Source: Endothia cerciana (lineage: Eukaryota; Ascomycota; Sordariomycetes; Diaporthales; Cryphonectriaceae). From it: a stretch of DNA of 64,000 nt. The DNA lies in the NCBI GenBank assembly GCA_026119935.1, contig JALRMH010000005.1:1054001-1118000 (forward strand), written 5' to 3'. This document shows, one piece after another, positions 22,318 to 34,488 of the stretch. The notes under the pieces were generated by a model that saw only the letters and a program-made list of their open reading frames with translations, did no database searches and was not told the origin of the DNA. Every line of letters starts with the position of its first letter. Within the stretch, counting starts at the first letter, position 1. The position numbers and the translations under genes were made by a program.

Positions 22318-25300
22318 ATGTCGCTCTTCACCGAGCCCAGCCAGTCTGATTCCTATGATCCGTTTGGTGCGACGAGTCTGCCGGACCGCACTCGCGACTC
22401 CTCACCACCACCGCGCGCCCTCAAGCTTCCGACCCTTACTTCTGTGTCGCAGTATGTATCCATCATGGAGAGGTTCGGGGTCGACGGTCCACGTTACTTG
22501 AACCGGATCCACCTCGAGAGCGCGACCTCTTTCAAGCCTATTGGGGGAGGAGCGCAATTCTCGGTGTACAAGCTCACGAGCGGCACCCCGGGCATGTACG
22601 AAAAGATCGTGGTGAAGCGGGTGCGCTACCAGGCCATAGGTCACGACCGGGAAGATGAAGGAGAAGGTCTGCGAAGGGGGCTGAAGACCCTGGAAAAGGA
22701 AGTGAGGTCGATGTGTCTCCCCACGATCCGCCGGAATCCCAACATCGTGCAGCTCCTGGCCTGGGGCTTTGACTATTCGGACAACGACCCGGCCTATCCC
22801 CAGCCGGTACTCTTTCTCGAAGAGGCCGTTGGCAGTCTCGAAGACTTGCTCCGAGGCCCCGGTGCATACGGATCGGGCCAGATCACCATGCATGTCAGGT
22901 ATCAGATCTGTCTCGATATTGCCTCCGGCCTGAGCTGTCTTCGTCAATGTCAGATTGTCCACGGAGATCTGAAGCCAGCAAATATCCTTGTTTTTTGGCA
23001 AGACAACCCCCTCGTGCCATGGCTGGCGAAATTGGCAGACTTCGGTCTCTCCATCTTCACCGGAGACGGGGAAGACCTCACCTTGTCCAGATACCGCTCG
23101 ACTGAGGGCTGGAAGCCCCCAGAGACGGTAAAGCCCTCCCCGAACCATGTATCTAGCGACGACCTCTACCGATGTGATAGCTATTCCTACGGCCTCGTCT
23201 CCCTATCGATCATGGCACTGGGGGGTGAACGGCTTCGCGAAGGTGTAACGGATAGCGAGGAGACCATTTCTAATGAAGTGATGGCCAGTATTAAGGAGCA
23301 GGCCTGCTCTGAAGCAGAGCAGAAGCTAGCCGGGAAGCAAGCGGCTATCATCATCTCCAGCTTCCTGTCTCGGGTTCCCGATCAACGCTCGTTTGTTGGT
23401 CCGGATATACTCAGGGGCGACAATAATGAAGCATACTGCAGCTGGTCAGTCATCACCTTTGCTAATGACTATCTCCTATCGCAGCGTGCATCTTCTTGTT
23501 ACTGGTGACTCCGCTGACTTTGAGATCATCGTGCCAGGAGAGCAGCTAACGGCCAGAAAGAACATGAAGCCAAGAAGGGGTGGTATGTACACCCTCGCCG
23601 GGGCTACGCCTACTGGTGCCGACTAGATCACCCGATACTTCAACAGCTGCAACAAGAAGTTGACAAGGAACAGAGCCGTGAGACAATGCCGAGCGATGTG
23701 CTGCTTGGAATGGTCATCGCCAATATTATGACCAAGCCGACTGACTTCCGTCTCAAAGCTCTTCAGTGCTGTCGTGCTGCGGCATATGCACAGAACGCGA
23801 GTCCCACCGCACAGGCAATACTGCCCCATCTCTCAGCTGCCATCAAGCCTGGAGACATGTCAGATAATGCAGAAGAGGCCGTGGAGCTTCTATACAAGGC
23901 TTCTCTTTCTGGAAGTTTCATGGCCGCTTCAGGGTTGCGCAGACTCAGCTTCAGCCGCCTGATGGATGCACAACAAATGCACAGAATGTCCGGAGGATAC
24001 AACTCAGAGCCTTTCAACCAGGGGGCAGCACCGCTATACAAGGCATGCGCAGCCGGTGATGCTTTCGCAGCCAGAAAGTTGCTAGAGATGGGGGCAGATG
24101 CTTCGCTGACGCAGAGCCCTTGCAACGTGTCATGCCTCCACTGGTTATTTGCGTTCGGCGCTAAAGATATGCCGGATATGATCAAGCTGCTACTGCAGAA
24201 CGGTGCTTCTGTTCATTGCCGGACGGATATTCAACTTGAGCACAAGGCGCGGAAAGTCCTGGAAGCTGAGCACTTCCCCTTCCACTGGCCTCACGGCACT
24301 CCGTTACACTGGGCTTGTCATGTTGGGTCAGTAGACGCTGCACGTCTCTTGCTAGACCAAGGCGCGGATGTCGACGCCTGGGACGCACCAGACGATTCGC
24401 GGGCACACACCGCATTGGGATTGGCAATGTCGCGGGCCGACTCGGAAGTGGTCTCCTTCCTGCTTAGGAACAAGGCGGACCCGAACAGACAAGATAGCAA
24501 GGGATTCTCCCCGCTTCACATGCTCGCCGGCAGCAGCGATGATAGGAACTTGCCCGTGTTGAACCTTCTTCGGCGATGGTGCTACCACGGGTCATTCGAA
24601 AGGAGCCTCCAAGAGACAGAAAAGTGTGTGACCGAGATCAAGAACCACGGCGGGCGACTCAATCAGCGACGCGACGGAGACCAGACCGCACTGATTGATG
24701 CTACCGAGGCAGGAGACTGTGCCGTGGTGATTGCATTGCTCGAGGCCGGTGCAGATGCCAACCTCGTCGAAGAGTATTCAGGTCTCCTGCCGCTGCATTA
24801 CTGGGCCATCAAGAACCCACAGCGTACTACCTACCCAGAACATTACTTCGATGTGCTCGAGGCGCTAGTCCGCCATACAACCGATGTTGCTACCAGGGAC
24901 AAGCTGCGTGGCGACTCGCTATTTCATATAGCCCAGAATAACGATGGTGGGTTGGATATTGCTGTCAAGGTTCTTGAAACCTTGTTGCCGCAAGACGAAG
25001 CTTCCAGACGGCTCGCGCTGGACGCAGTCAACTCCGCAGGAGAAACACCGCTATCGTACGCGACGAGAGACAGACGTCCCGGAGGAGCTGTTCACCTCTC
25101 GCGAGCCTTGCTGGACTTTGGCTCCAATCCAACTACGCGAGATAAGGAAGGACGCGACTTCCTGTATCAGCTAGCTTGGAACGATACTATATGGGACGAC
25201 GAGTGTCTCGAGGCCATGCGGAGGCACACGGCCGACCTCGATGATGCGGGAAAGAAGAAGGCTTTTAATGCTTCATGTAATTCAGTATCGGGAACGACGG

Positions 25301-26020
25301 CACTGATGGGCCTGGCATCAAAAGCTGCCGTCAAGTGCGTGCGATGGGCTCTGGAATTCGGGGCTGACGTGGCGCCGCGAAACAGAACGGGGCGAACGGC
25401 GCTGGACTTTGCCGTGGAGCAAGGGAATGTCCAGAGGATCATGTGGCTGGAAAGTTGGGTAGAAAACTATGACAAGGGAATTAAATTCCCTGCGGACAGA
25501 GCCCAGATGCAGGAGTATCGACATCTGTTCGACGACTTTGTGGTGGCCCCAGGCCCTGATACCCGTGAGTCCTTCTCTCGGCCCCATCATTTCGACTCGA
25601 TTTCGAAATCTCTTCTCCGCCAGTCCTTCCCGCATCTGAATGTCGCTTACAAATAACGTCGATCCGACCAGTGCATGGTACGACTCTCAATGACGGTAGG
25701 TCCCTGCCCTTTTCTTCCTGTTCATAAGTGGTTTCGTGGCTGACTTGTGAACAGAGGACAAGTATTTCGCGGCACCGGAACTCATCAACGCGCTGATCGA
25801 CGCAGATGCCAAGATCGGCCACACCGGAGGATACAACGCGGCGAGAAGAATGGATAGAAACCTCATGGACACGTACGGATGCCACTGGTTCGTTCGCAAG
25901 AAGCAGCCGTGTTATGAGCAATGGAAGATCCTTTACGAGCTTGATGAAGAGGACTTGGGAGGATCCCACTTGCGGCTTGCTGATCTGAAGGCTAGCCCCA
26001 CACTGAGGCCGGTGAAATGA
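22318..26020 (+). CDS. Protein kinase-like domain fused to ankyrin repeats
   Basis: Proposed exons 22318–23444, 23538–25564, 25672–25695 and 25755–26020 keep one phase throughout and give about 1147 residues. The kinase-like domain (about 70–360) has a glycine loop 'GGGAQFSVYK' (76–85), Lys100 in 'VVKRV', 'IVHGDLKPANILV' with Asp217 and 'LADFGLS' with Asp241. HGD replaces HRD, as in many small-molecule and immune-type kinases; catalytic residues are otherwise present. After the junction 'SWRAANGQKEHEAKKGW' comes a helical segment, then about ten ankyrin repeats (for example 'TPLHWACHVGSVDAARLLL', 'TALDFAVEQGN'). The C-terminus reads 'TLHGTTLNDEDKYFAAPEL' across the two small introns. The second exon start is uncertain: other donors (23485, 23505) exist, but only the 93 nt intron has normal size and phase. 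It is convergent with the lipase–pseudokinase gene, 83 bp apart. A role as an intracellular sensor or signalling scaffold is inference. Confidence 0.82.
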
Positions 26021-26103
26021 TGATGTTGAGATAGGCTTCTGGTTGGCGATGGATTTCGCTATAGGTATAATTGAGTGACTATCCTAACTTCGTACTCCGT
26101 ACC

Positions 26104-29040
26104 CTACAGCTTGATGCCCGCCACCAATTCTTCTATCACGAGTTGTTGGAAGGCTAGTGCCAAACCAGTGCTATCGTTACTGTCCACTTCAAAATCAGCT
26201 GTGAGGCAGCGTTCCACGGCCTTCGCGTATCTGTTTCCCATAGCCTGTGGCAACCCTTCCCTCACAAGTGCCAGACATTTCCTCACGTAACTCTCTTCAG
26301 AACCTGGCTTCATGCCTCCCTTGATCCTCTGCTCCATCGTCCTGCTCGTCCCGATCTCCAGCAGAACTACTCCAAGGGCGAATATGTCGTGCTCGCGCTT
26401 GAAGTTCTGCGTTGGCGGGCCTTGTCGGTCTGGGTGGCGGTAGAGATTGTGGACAGCGTCGGTCGATCTTTCGAATTCGAAAGGGTCCGACTTGCCCCCG
26501 GCCTCCCTCGAGAACTCAAACCCCTTAAGGTAGACTTCATACGTGCGGCCTTCGCCCTCCTTGTTCGGTCTCTTGAAGAGCACCACATTACTGGAACGGA
26601 TGCTCTTGTGAACCCAACCGGAGCTATGCAAGCTGAGAACTGCCGCACACAGCCCCACGGCGAGATTGAACCTCTCCTCCAGGGGCAGCTTCTTGAGGTC
26701 CTGCTGGATCAGCCAGTCAAGGGTCCCAACCCCCTCAGCCAACGCACCGCCTGTCCCGATGAAGCCAGATGGGGCTTTGTATATGAGGGCGAGGCGGCCT
26801 TCGCTTTGCTCGTCTACATAGCCAATGCACCGGAACGTGTATGTTGTCACATCGAGGCTGCCGCTCCCATTATCCATCTGCGGCCTGATGTTCAGACCTC
26901 CCGCCTCGATCGCGGAGAACGATGAAGATGCCGACGACGACGGCGACGACTTGTTCAGCAACGTGGCTAAGCTCTGCGCACGCTGCTTCCACACCATCGC
27001 CTGTCTCTGTTCATTTTCCAAACGCGGACGGCCGCGCTTCCCCAGGGGCTCGGCATAATGCTTATATTCGACGATAACAAAAGTCCCATCACTATCTGAC
27101 TGTCGTAACTGAGCTATTCGCAGACCCTGCGCTCGGTCGGGGCTCGCATCGGTGAGGCCTGTCAGCTTCGCGTCCATCGGGCTCAGGAGCTCGATCTGTA
27201 CAGAAGAAGCGGCCATGGCTTGCAAGCGCTGGAGGGTGGCAATCTGGGGTAATCCGATGTTCTTGGTGAAAGAGCGGTCTTCGAGCAGGTCCATTCCAAG
27301 TGGCTCGGGGAGCATGGAAAACAGGAGCATGTGCCAGAGCGACTGGACGTAGATCTGAACCTCTTGGATGGTCTTGGCCAGTCTTGTCTTGCCTTGACCT
27401 CGAGGGAGACGACTCCTCCAGGGACTCAGAAGATTCTGCATCTCGTTCGCCTTTTCAGCGAACGCAGCGGCAGTGTCTGATGTTGCACGATCTTCGAGAA
27501 GGGCCTTTCCCAGGACCCCATCTTCCAGAGTTTTGCAGATGCAGGTTGTGTGTTCTATGTTTAGGGCGTGCTGGGTGATGGTTCTGATGGACTGTGTTGT
27601 GCTAGCAGCGACAGTGATGCTTGTCAACATTTCGCTGCACCTGCCCAAGGCCTCGATGGTGTCAGCCCTGTGGAAGCGTTTCGGAACCCGCCTGATGGCG
27701 TCATCTGTGAAGTCGGCAATATGGTCTTTGATGACATTATATTTGCTGTCAATTCCTCCGGACAGCTTGACCATCATCGAATGGTTCTCGGTCATTGGCA
27801 CCACCCTCTCGGCGGTGCCATTCCAGTGCAGACAGGCCGAATCTTCGGTGACCATCCACTGATGCGGGCCATCTCGTCTTACCTTTCCATCCTCATGGCG
27901 CCGAGAGGTCGGGGTCGACTGGTACTCACAACAGCTCAGAACTTTGAGATGCTGTTGGGCGCCCAGGCTGGCAAAGCGATCCCTCAAATCTTTGAGCGTT
28001 GGGGAGCTCGAGCCAAGGTCACGAAGCAGAGGCTCGGACGGCTGTCCCGTTGCAACTGTGACCATCTCCTCATTCCGAATACCGTTGTGAGGGGTGCCAA
28101 AAAGAACGAGGCTGTGGGTCGCATGATACAAGTCCCGGTCCTTGTCCCCATCTTTTGATCTTTCAGCACAGAGGATCCATGCCTGAGAGCATTCAACTCA
28201 GCTCATGAACCAAATAGGGTAAGTGGTGTTAATTCTGGCAGCTTTGGGGTACTGACATATTTGACTACGATACCTCCGAGACTGTGACCGAGGAGTATCA
28301 ACGGTCTTCGCTGCACGTTACATGAGCAGTTTGGAGATTTCACTTGTGGATCAGAATGCTTACCGATCCTTTCGGCCTACTGCTCTTGAGGTCTTGCAGC
28401 AATCCTTCGGTACAACTTTTCAGGTTGCTATGCTGGTCTGAATTGACAACCTTGAGGCGGTGTCCATATACGAAGACCTTGAGGTTCGGCACATCACATG
28501 GCAAGAGATCTCGGAGCCACATGGAAGTGTTCTCACATTGCCAGGATCCGAAGGGCCTCCCACCAACTCCGGTCACAGCTACAATACTGCCACCGTCTCA
28601 GCAAGCGTTAAGAGGCTCGGGATCAGATGAATTGAAACCTAGGAAAAGGCGGAAAAGGGGTCCAGGGGGTGAAGTATTTATGCTTACTCGGCCCCATCTG
28701 CGCCACCCGGACCGTCGTTCAATGGTGTTAGGCCCTGAAAATGGGCGTCGACACAGCACGATCCACAACGAGGGGGGATGTTCGGCACGAATCTGACCAA
28801 AAGCGCGGTTCCTGTGTCGGGCCTGATCGTTTTGAGCGACTGTGGCTCTTTTGCAAATGTGATGATGAACACCTGCAGAGGCTGCGCTGAGCTGGAGGAG
28901 TGAACCGCGGATGCGTGTGAGATCCTCAAGATCAAACACTGTTCCTCCTCTGGAAACCATTGCTTGACGTCATCTTCCGAGATATCGTGCGGTACTTCAG
29001 AGATCCGGTAGGTCTCGCAATTCAGCTGGGGAGAAGCCAT
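26104..29040 (-). CDS. SesB-type alpha/beta hydrolase fused to a kinase-like (pseudokinase) domain
   Basis: Four exons on the minus strand, 29040–28688, 28586–28364, 28310–28257 and 28182–26104, all in phase, 902 residues. Residues 1–117 form a small alpha/beta-looking domain. Residues 118–360 are a SesB-like serine hydrolase: 'DIVAVTGVGGRPFGSW', the nucleophile elbow GHSLGG with Ser202 formed by joining exons 2–3, 'HSLVLFGTPHNG', and a candidate catalytic His344 in 'ENHSMMVKL'. Helical linker to about 560. Residues about 620–880 are protein-kinase-like, but 'GWVHKSIRSSNVVLF' has HKS for HRD (735–737) and 'LKGFEFSR' replaces DFG, so catalysis is unlikely. SesB-type hydrolases serve as effector domains of fungal NLRs and as neighbours of NLR genes in cell-death clusters. 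The gene is head-to-head with the NACHT-TPR gene. Function in heterokaryon-type cell death is inference. Confidence 0.85.
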
Positions 29041-29639
29041 GGTGCTGGCTCTCGCTAAGGTGCAGAACGGTGCAGAGAAGAAAGGAGGATGCTGATGCGA
29101 ACGCACTGCGTGCTCCACGGAAGAAAGTGAAACGGAGAGACTTTGAGCTGAGAGAAAGGCTGCCAGGTTCATAAAGTTGGGCCATGTGCACGCAGAAAGC
29201 CCAGTGAGTACACAGTGGACGATTCGCTGTCCTCCCCCGAATGCTGGCCTCCTTTTGCTTCTGCTTGCCACCCACCATCATGCATGCCCTGTTCCGCAGC
29301 CACTCAGCCTCTTCCGTGTGACATGCAGTCAGCGCTACGAAACCCAGCCTTCGCGTTATACAAGTTATGCATACCGCGCTCTATCACTCAGCCTGTTAAT
29401 TTTAGGCACCATCTTCGGAGAGTCCTGTTGCCTTACAGAGGCCTCGCGGACGCCTTGTAGCACCCGCATGAGACGGCCTCATGTCCACCATGGGCCATGA
29501 CATAGCCTCCAGGCTCTTTTTCTTCATAGTGGGATACTTAAGGCTACGTGTATTGTCTCGGGTATCCCTTAATACGATCTCCTAGATGTCTAAGACAACC
29601 TCTTCAACATCGAGTCACGAAGAGCAATAGAGGTTACCG
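29041..29639. promoter_or_regulatory. Shared divergent promoter of lipase and NACHT genes
   Basis: 599 bp separates the start codons of the SesB-type lipase (-) and the NACHT-TPR gene (+), so the two can be co-regulated from one intergenic region. I find no strong named element in it and no additional gene. Confidence 0.55.
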
Positions 29640-32600
29640 ATGCCGCCAGCATTAACTTCCCCCATCACACCAGCGTCTCCTGGTATCGGACTTGATACAT
29701 ATATCAGGAACATGAACAATGCTGAAGTACAGGAATACAACTTTTCGACAGTGCAGAATGTCCTCCAAGAGGTCCAGCTTCTCGGGGCACGCTCCACCAA
29801 GACCCGTGCTGCCGGAGCTTTGCGTATCATGACACCTTTCATAAGCTTCATTGACCGATATTCTAAGGCAGTGGACAATATAACGCAATATTCATCCGAC
29901 CCGGCCTCACTTATCTGGGGATGTCTTCGCGTCTTGCTTAGGGTGAGTGGCTCTCCCCTCGCGAATAGCCCTACTTCATGAGCCGACCAGCTGATGATTA
30001 TGCGGCAGGTAGCACAGTCTGTGAATTTCTACTTTGACGCGCTGCTACGCCTTATTCAGTCACTTGGGGAGAAATTGTCGATATTCAATCGCTACGAGAA
30101 GCACTTTGCCGAGTTCGACGACTTCAAGCGAGCTCTTTCGGACACGTATATGGACGCACTTCTCTTTTTACGCCAGGCTCGAGGAGTATTTGTGCACACC
30201 ACAGGCTCATCAAATTCCCGGGTGCCCGTCCTGCTCAAAAGCGGAATGATGTGGCTTGGGAGTGCGTGGCAGAACTTCGAGAGTCATTTCGTTGACATAT
30301 CGGACAGGCTCAATCACAGGTTCGATTATCTTGGCCATCTTGTGACTGTCATCCATCGGGATCGCCTACATACGGATATAAAAATCCAACAACAGTTCAG
30401 GACCGAGACCACAAAGATTCTTGACCAAATTGTCAGAAATGCCCCAGCTGAGAAAGGTAAGTGACTACAAGCCCGCCATCAATCTGTCTTCTCGCCTAAT
30501 CAGCTGTCCTTCTGCATAGAATCACGGCAACGTGAGGAAATTCTCGCCTGGCTATCCCCAGTGGACTCGTCCGAAGACTTGGTGCGCCACGGTCAAAAGT
30601 GCGCCCCCAATACGTGCAGATGGCTCTTGAATGACAGGTTCTTTCAGAATTGGGCAGATGATACGTGCCCTCAGGAGCTCGGTCGTGTGGCCTGGTTGTA
30701 CGGAAACGCTGGGATCGGAAAGACAGTCATGAGTGCAGTCATTGTCGAGCATCTGGAGCGCCTTGCCGCTGTGCAGCATAGCCGGGGCTCGGTGATGTAC
30801 TTCTTCTTCGACAAAAACGACGAGGCCAAGAACTCGAGCCTGGCCATGTATCGGACTCTAATGTACCAGCTTTTCAACCGGTCCTTGTCGCCAACAGCTA
30901 GCATCGAGGCCGCCTTCGAGGCTGCTAAAATATATGGACGCCTGCGGTTCAGCAGCGCAGACGGACCAGTATCTTTATTGCGCGACCTTCTTCAAGGGCT
31001 AGATTCTCCGGTATACATCGTCATCGACGCCTTAGATGAGTGTCGAGACATCAGCGAAGCTCTGGCCCCATTGGTCGATACCATTCAGTCCTCGGCCAAT
31101 TGTCGTGCACTCTTCCTCAGCAGAGATATCCCGCCCGTCCGGGACAACCTACCCGGACGCCCTTCCTTGCGCATCGCCTCGGAGTCCACGAAGCCCGATA
31201 TCGAAATGTATCTATCGAGTGCGATGGAGCACCTGGGTGTGGTGCCAATCGCAGAAACAGGGCTTCGAAGCGATATCCTCTCGCGCCTGTCCCGCGGTGC
31301 GGACGGCATGTTTCTATGGGCGCACCTCATGATCCAACAGTTGAATACGGCGACATCGCCGGCGGACGTGATACACATGGTTGCGGGGCCGCCCAGAGGA
31401 CTGTACGAGTTCTATAATCACGTCCTTGAAGGCCTCGATAGCGAGCCGAAGCAATGGCGAGACTTGAAGAGAAATATCATTAGTCGGGTCCTGTGCAGCC
31501 CGCGGCCGCTGACGTGGACTGAGCTGCAGACCAGTCTCTCGTTAGAGATACAGGAGGAGGAGAACTCGCCCTTAGCTTGCTTTAACAGGCGCCCTTACCA
31601 GGCACTCGTGCTCAAGCTTTGTCAGCCCTTTGTTGAGTACCATACCGAGACAGACTGCTTTCGCCCTGCCCATCTGTCCGTCATCCAGTTCATGTCGAGC
31701 CGGAACGAGTCCGAGGCCCTGGACACGCGTTTAGGTCTAGCAACCGAACATCGAAAGATTGCCAAGCTATGCCTGAACTATGTCAACTTCGCTAAAGTCC
31801 ACAATGCTTCATCCGTGGACACCGACGCCTACCCCCTGGAGAAATACGCAACCGCATACTGGTGTCACCATCTTGTCAATGCCAAATCTGACACCGAACT
31901 ATGTACCAAAGCCGCAAACTTTTTAGCCTCGGATGAGAAGCGTCGTGTATGGATTACACGTCTACTTCTACGGGATGGCGAGGCGCCTACCTTGCAGCAA
32001 GTCTTAGTGCTACTTCGACAGGCACGTAGCTGGCTCAAGGATGCCATCGAAGATGAAAGCCAGAATCCTTGCGAGTTTGATGAGCTGGAAGACGTGCTTG
32101 AAATTCTGATACGTCTCGATCAGGAGAGGAGAAGAGAAGCCGCCTCAGTGCAGACGAGGGGAGAGGGCGAGAAGGCCATATACGTCAGCACATTCGATAA
32201 GACTATGGTGCTCCGGGAACTTGTGCGCGAGTACACCATGTTGGGTATCCAAGACAAGGCCGTCACGCTTTTTCAAACCGCGCGGATACGACTGGAGAAG
32301 GTAGCTAGCGTTGAACCAGGCGACATGGGCTGGCTGCTGAACGGTCTCGGCTTCGCTCTCGACCAGCAGAATCAAATAGAGCTCTCAATCGCCACGCAGA
32401 AAGAGGCTCTGGACAGCCAACTCGCTGCCGCTGTGCAGGACCCGCAATGCCACGGCGCGTCAGGCCCGAAGCACGCACTGGACATTCTGCACACCATGAA
32501 CGAACTCGGCCGTCTGTACCGGCATCTTGGGCAGGTCGCGGAGTCTGAGGCCATGCACACACGCGCGCTGGCGGGACTACGCGCCACGGGCCTACCCTCG

Positions 32601-33089
32601 ACCGATCTGCAGGTCATCTGGACGGTCAACACACTGGGGCGGTGCCTCCGGCGCGCGGGCCGTCCTCGCGAGGCGATGAAGCTCCATGCCGAGGCCCTGG
32701 AGGCGCGCACGTCGGTATTGGGCCCCGCGCATCCGCTCACGCTGTGGGCACTGAGTGACCTGGCCAAGTGCCATCGTGACGCGGGCGAGCTGGACACTGC
32801 GCGCGAGTTGTTGGAGCGGCATGTTCGTGGACGGGAGCAGGCGCTGGGGCCGCGGCACTTTGATACGCTGTGGGCAATGGGGGACCTGGCACTCACGTGC
32901 GAGGCGATTGGGAACTTGAGCGAAGCGCTGCGTTGGCATGAAAAAGCGTGCAAAGACCAAAGTCAGACGCTGGGGGAAAGCCATCCTGCTGCTGTGTGGA
33001 GTATGCAAGCGGTGGAGAGGTTGCGGCAAAGTATAAACGAAGACCGCAGCTCGGGCCGCCAGCAGTCGAGCCTTGAGCAATTCCAATAA
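29640..33089 (+). CDS. NLR-like NACHT protein with N-terminal helical domain and C-terminal TPRs
   Basis: Exons 29640–29942, 30009–30456 and 30520–33089, about 1106 residues. An alternative acceptor at 29990 would add six residues in frame. Residues 1–240 are helical and match the pattern of the fungal DUF7708/STAND N-terminal domain ('FISFIDRYSKAVDNI', 'SLIWGCLRVLLRVA', 'LGEKLSIFNRY'). The NACHT ATPase follows: P-loop GNAGIGKT (312–319), Walker B 'VYIVIDALDEC' (415–425), then winged-helix-like sequence ('WRDLKRNIISRVLCSPRPLTW'). Residues about 820–1090 hold TPR_10/12-type repeats of about 42 residues ('LGPAHPLTLWALSDLA', 'LGPRHFDTLWAMGDLA'). NLR proteins of this plan are the fungal STAND receptors implicated in non-self recognition and cell death: the repeats sense, NACHT oligomerises, the N-domain signals. 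All nucleotide-binding motifs are intact. Partner and trigger are unknown. Confidence 0.9.
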
Positions 33090-34488
33090 TTGGTACTAAC
33101 TAGTGTAGAGGGCGACACGCAATGAGGGGACAGCACAGTCTGAAGTTCGTATCATATCTACTTAAAAGCAAGTAGCTCGATATTACCCAATTTGCTCGGA
33201 AGCTTTGCTGACGCCCAACCTGCTTGAACACTCGTACTGCGTAGCAGACTTTGACGATGCCTACCCGATAGATTATAATAAGTGAAAAGCCGATAGTTCT
33301 TGTCGATATCAAGGTGGATTCCTTGGGCTCTAAGAGTGGATTTAAAATTGATTTCTCTAACCAGTTCCCCAAAGATATAAATAAAGAGGAAGAGAAGATA
33401 AAAGAGACCCACAAAGGATAACAAACGCCATGTTCTTACAGGCATTTGGCCACTTGCATAGATAGAGGCCACCGCGACGAGGCAGATGCAGAGCTTCGCC
33501 TGCAGGGCGGGCATAGGAAGTATATACCTAAGTACTGGATGCGGAAGCAGAAAACAACCTCAGCGGATCAAAGTAGCCGACAGCCTGGATTACGGTCTCG
33601 AACCTGTCGCATTCTCCGTTCTGCCCAATGAGCCTCGTCCTGCTTCAAAGCCTGCCTTTGCCACATGCATGAGGACAACCTGTACGAGGACAACCCGTTC
33701 AGTCAGGGCAGCGCCGAAGCAGTAAAGTCTCGAGGCTGCGCACGCCGGTGGTGAGTTGTGCAAAATGCTCCAAGATTCCATTTCCAGGAGAACTTTGTAC
33801 TGATTTCTGAGTCCAATAGTCACGATCCCAAGTCCGGGCTACGGGGCCATGGGATCAGGCACTGCGGATATGGGGATGGAGATCCCGACCCCATACCGGC
33901 CAGGACGGCCACCGGTGAAGACAAAAGCCGTTATAACCAGTCTGTCTTTTTATTGTAGTATATTATGGGATGAGTCGTGGGCGAAAGAGATGAAGGTCAT
34001 ATCGGATGCCGCGAGGAGCCATTCTGCCGCAGCCGCGCGAGTAAAGAGTGATGTTCTTTTTCAGGATCGCAACACTCTTTAGCCCTGTCGGCAGTCCAAT
34101 ACGGGGTGGGGTGCCTGGAACATCCTCCTTCATCCTAAGGTACCCTTCCCCCCCCCCCCCTTCTTCTTCTCCTTCTTTCGTCTTGTCCATCTTCCTCTCC
34201 TTCCAAACGTGCCCATTAGTTTTAGCCCCACACTAGGCGCAGGAAATCATGGTCGACGAACCCCCTCCCGCCAAAAAAAAAAAAAAATAACCAACCAACC
34301 TTATTCATGTTTGGAGATGAGGGTTTCTGCTTGCTTCTCATGCTGGCGACGTTGGAAGTGTTTTTGTTGGTGGGTAGGAATAGCGCAGACGTGCTACTCC
34401 CACCCTCCCGTTATCAAATAGCTGGATGGCAACTCCTGGATCAGAACTCCTGGATCAAAGTTCCTGGATCAAACCCCGTGGAGTCATT
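33090..34488. other. Intergenic with homopolymer tracts
   Basis: 1.4 kb between the NACHT gene and the HET remnant. It includes C13 at 34148–34160 followed by a CTT/CTC-rich tract, and A14 near 34274–34287. No recognisable protein or RNA gene. Confidence 0.45.
34431..34472. repeat. Three tandem copies of a 14 bp unit
   Basis: Units AACTCCTGGATCAG, AACTCCTGGATCAA and AGTTCCTGGATCAA lie end to end. They sit 16 bp beyond the premature stop of the HET fragment, where the rest of the HET domain would be expected. Confidence 0.9.

Noticed and set aside
27400..27430. Walker A site in the lipase–pseudokinase ('RGQGKTRLAKT')
   Set aside because: The spacing does not fit GxxxxGK[S/T] and no Walker B follows, so it is not a second NTPase.
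28684..29271. Longer N-terminus of the lipase gene from an upstream alternative start
   Set aside because: ATG 29040 fits better. The extension is unlike protein sequence and would consume half the shared promoter.
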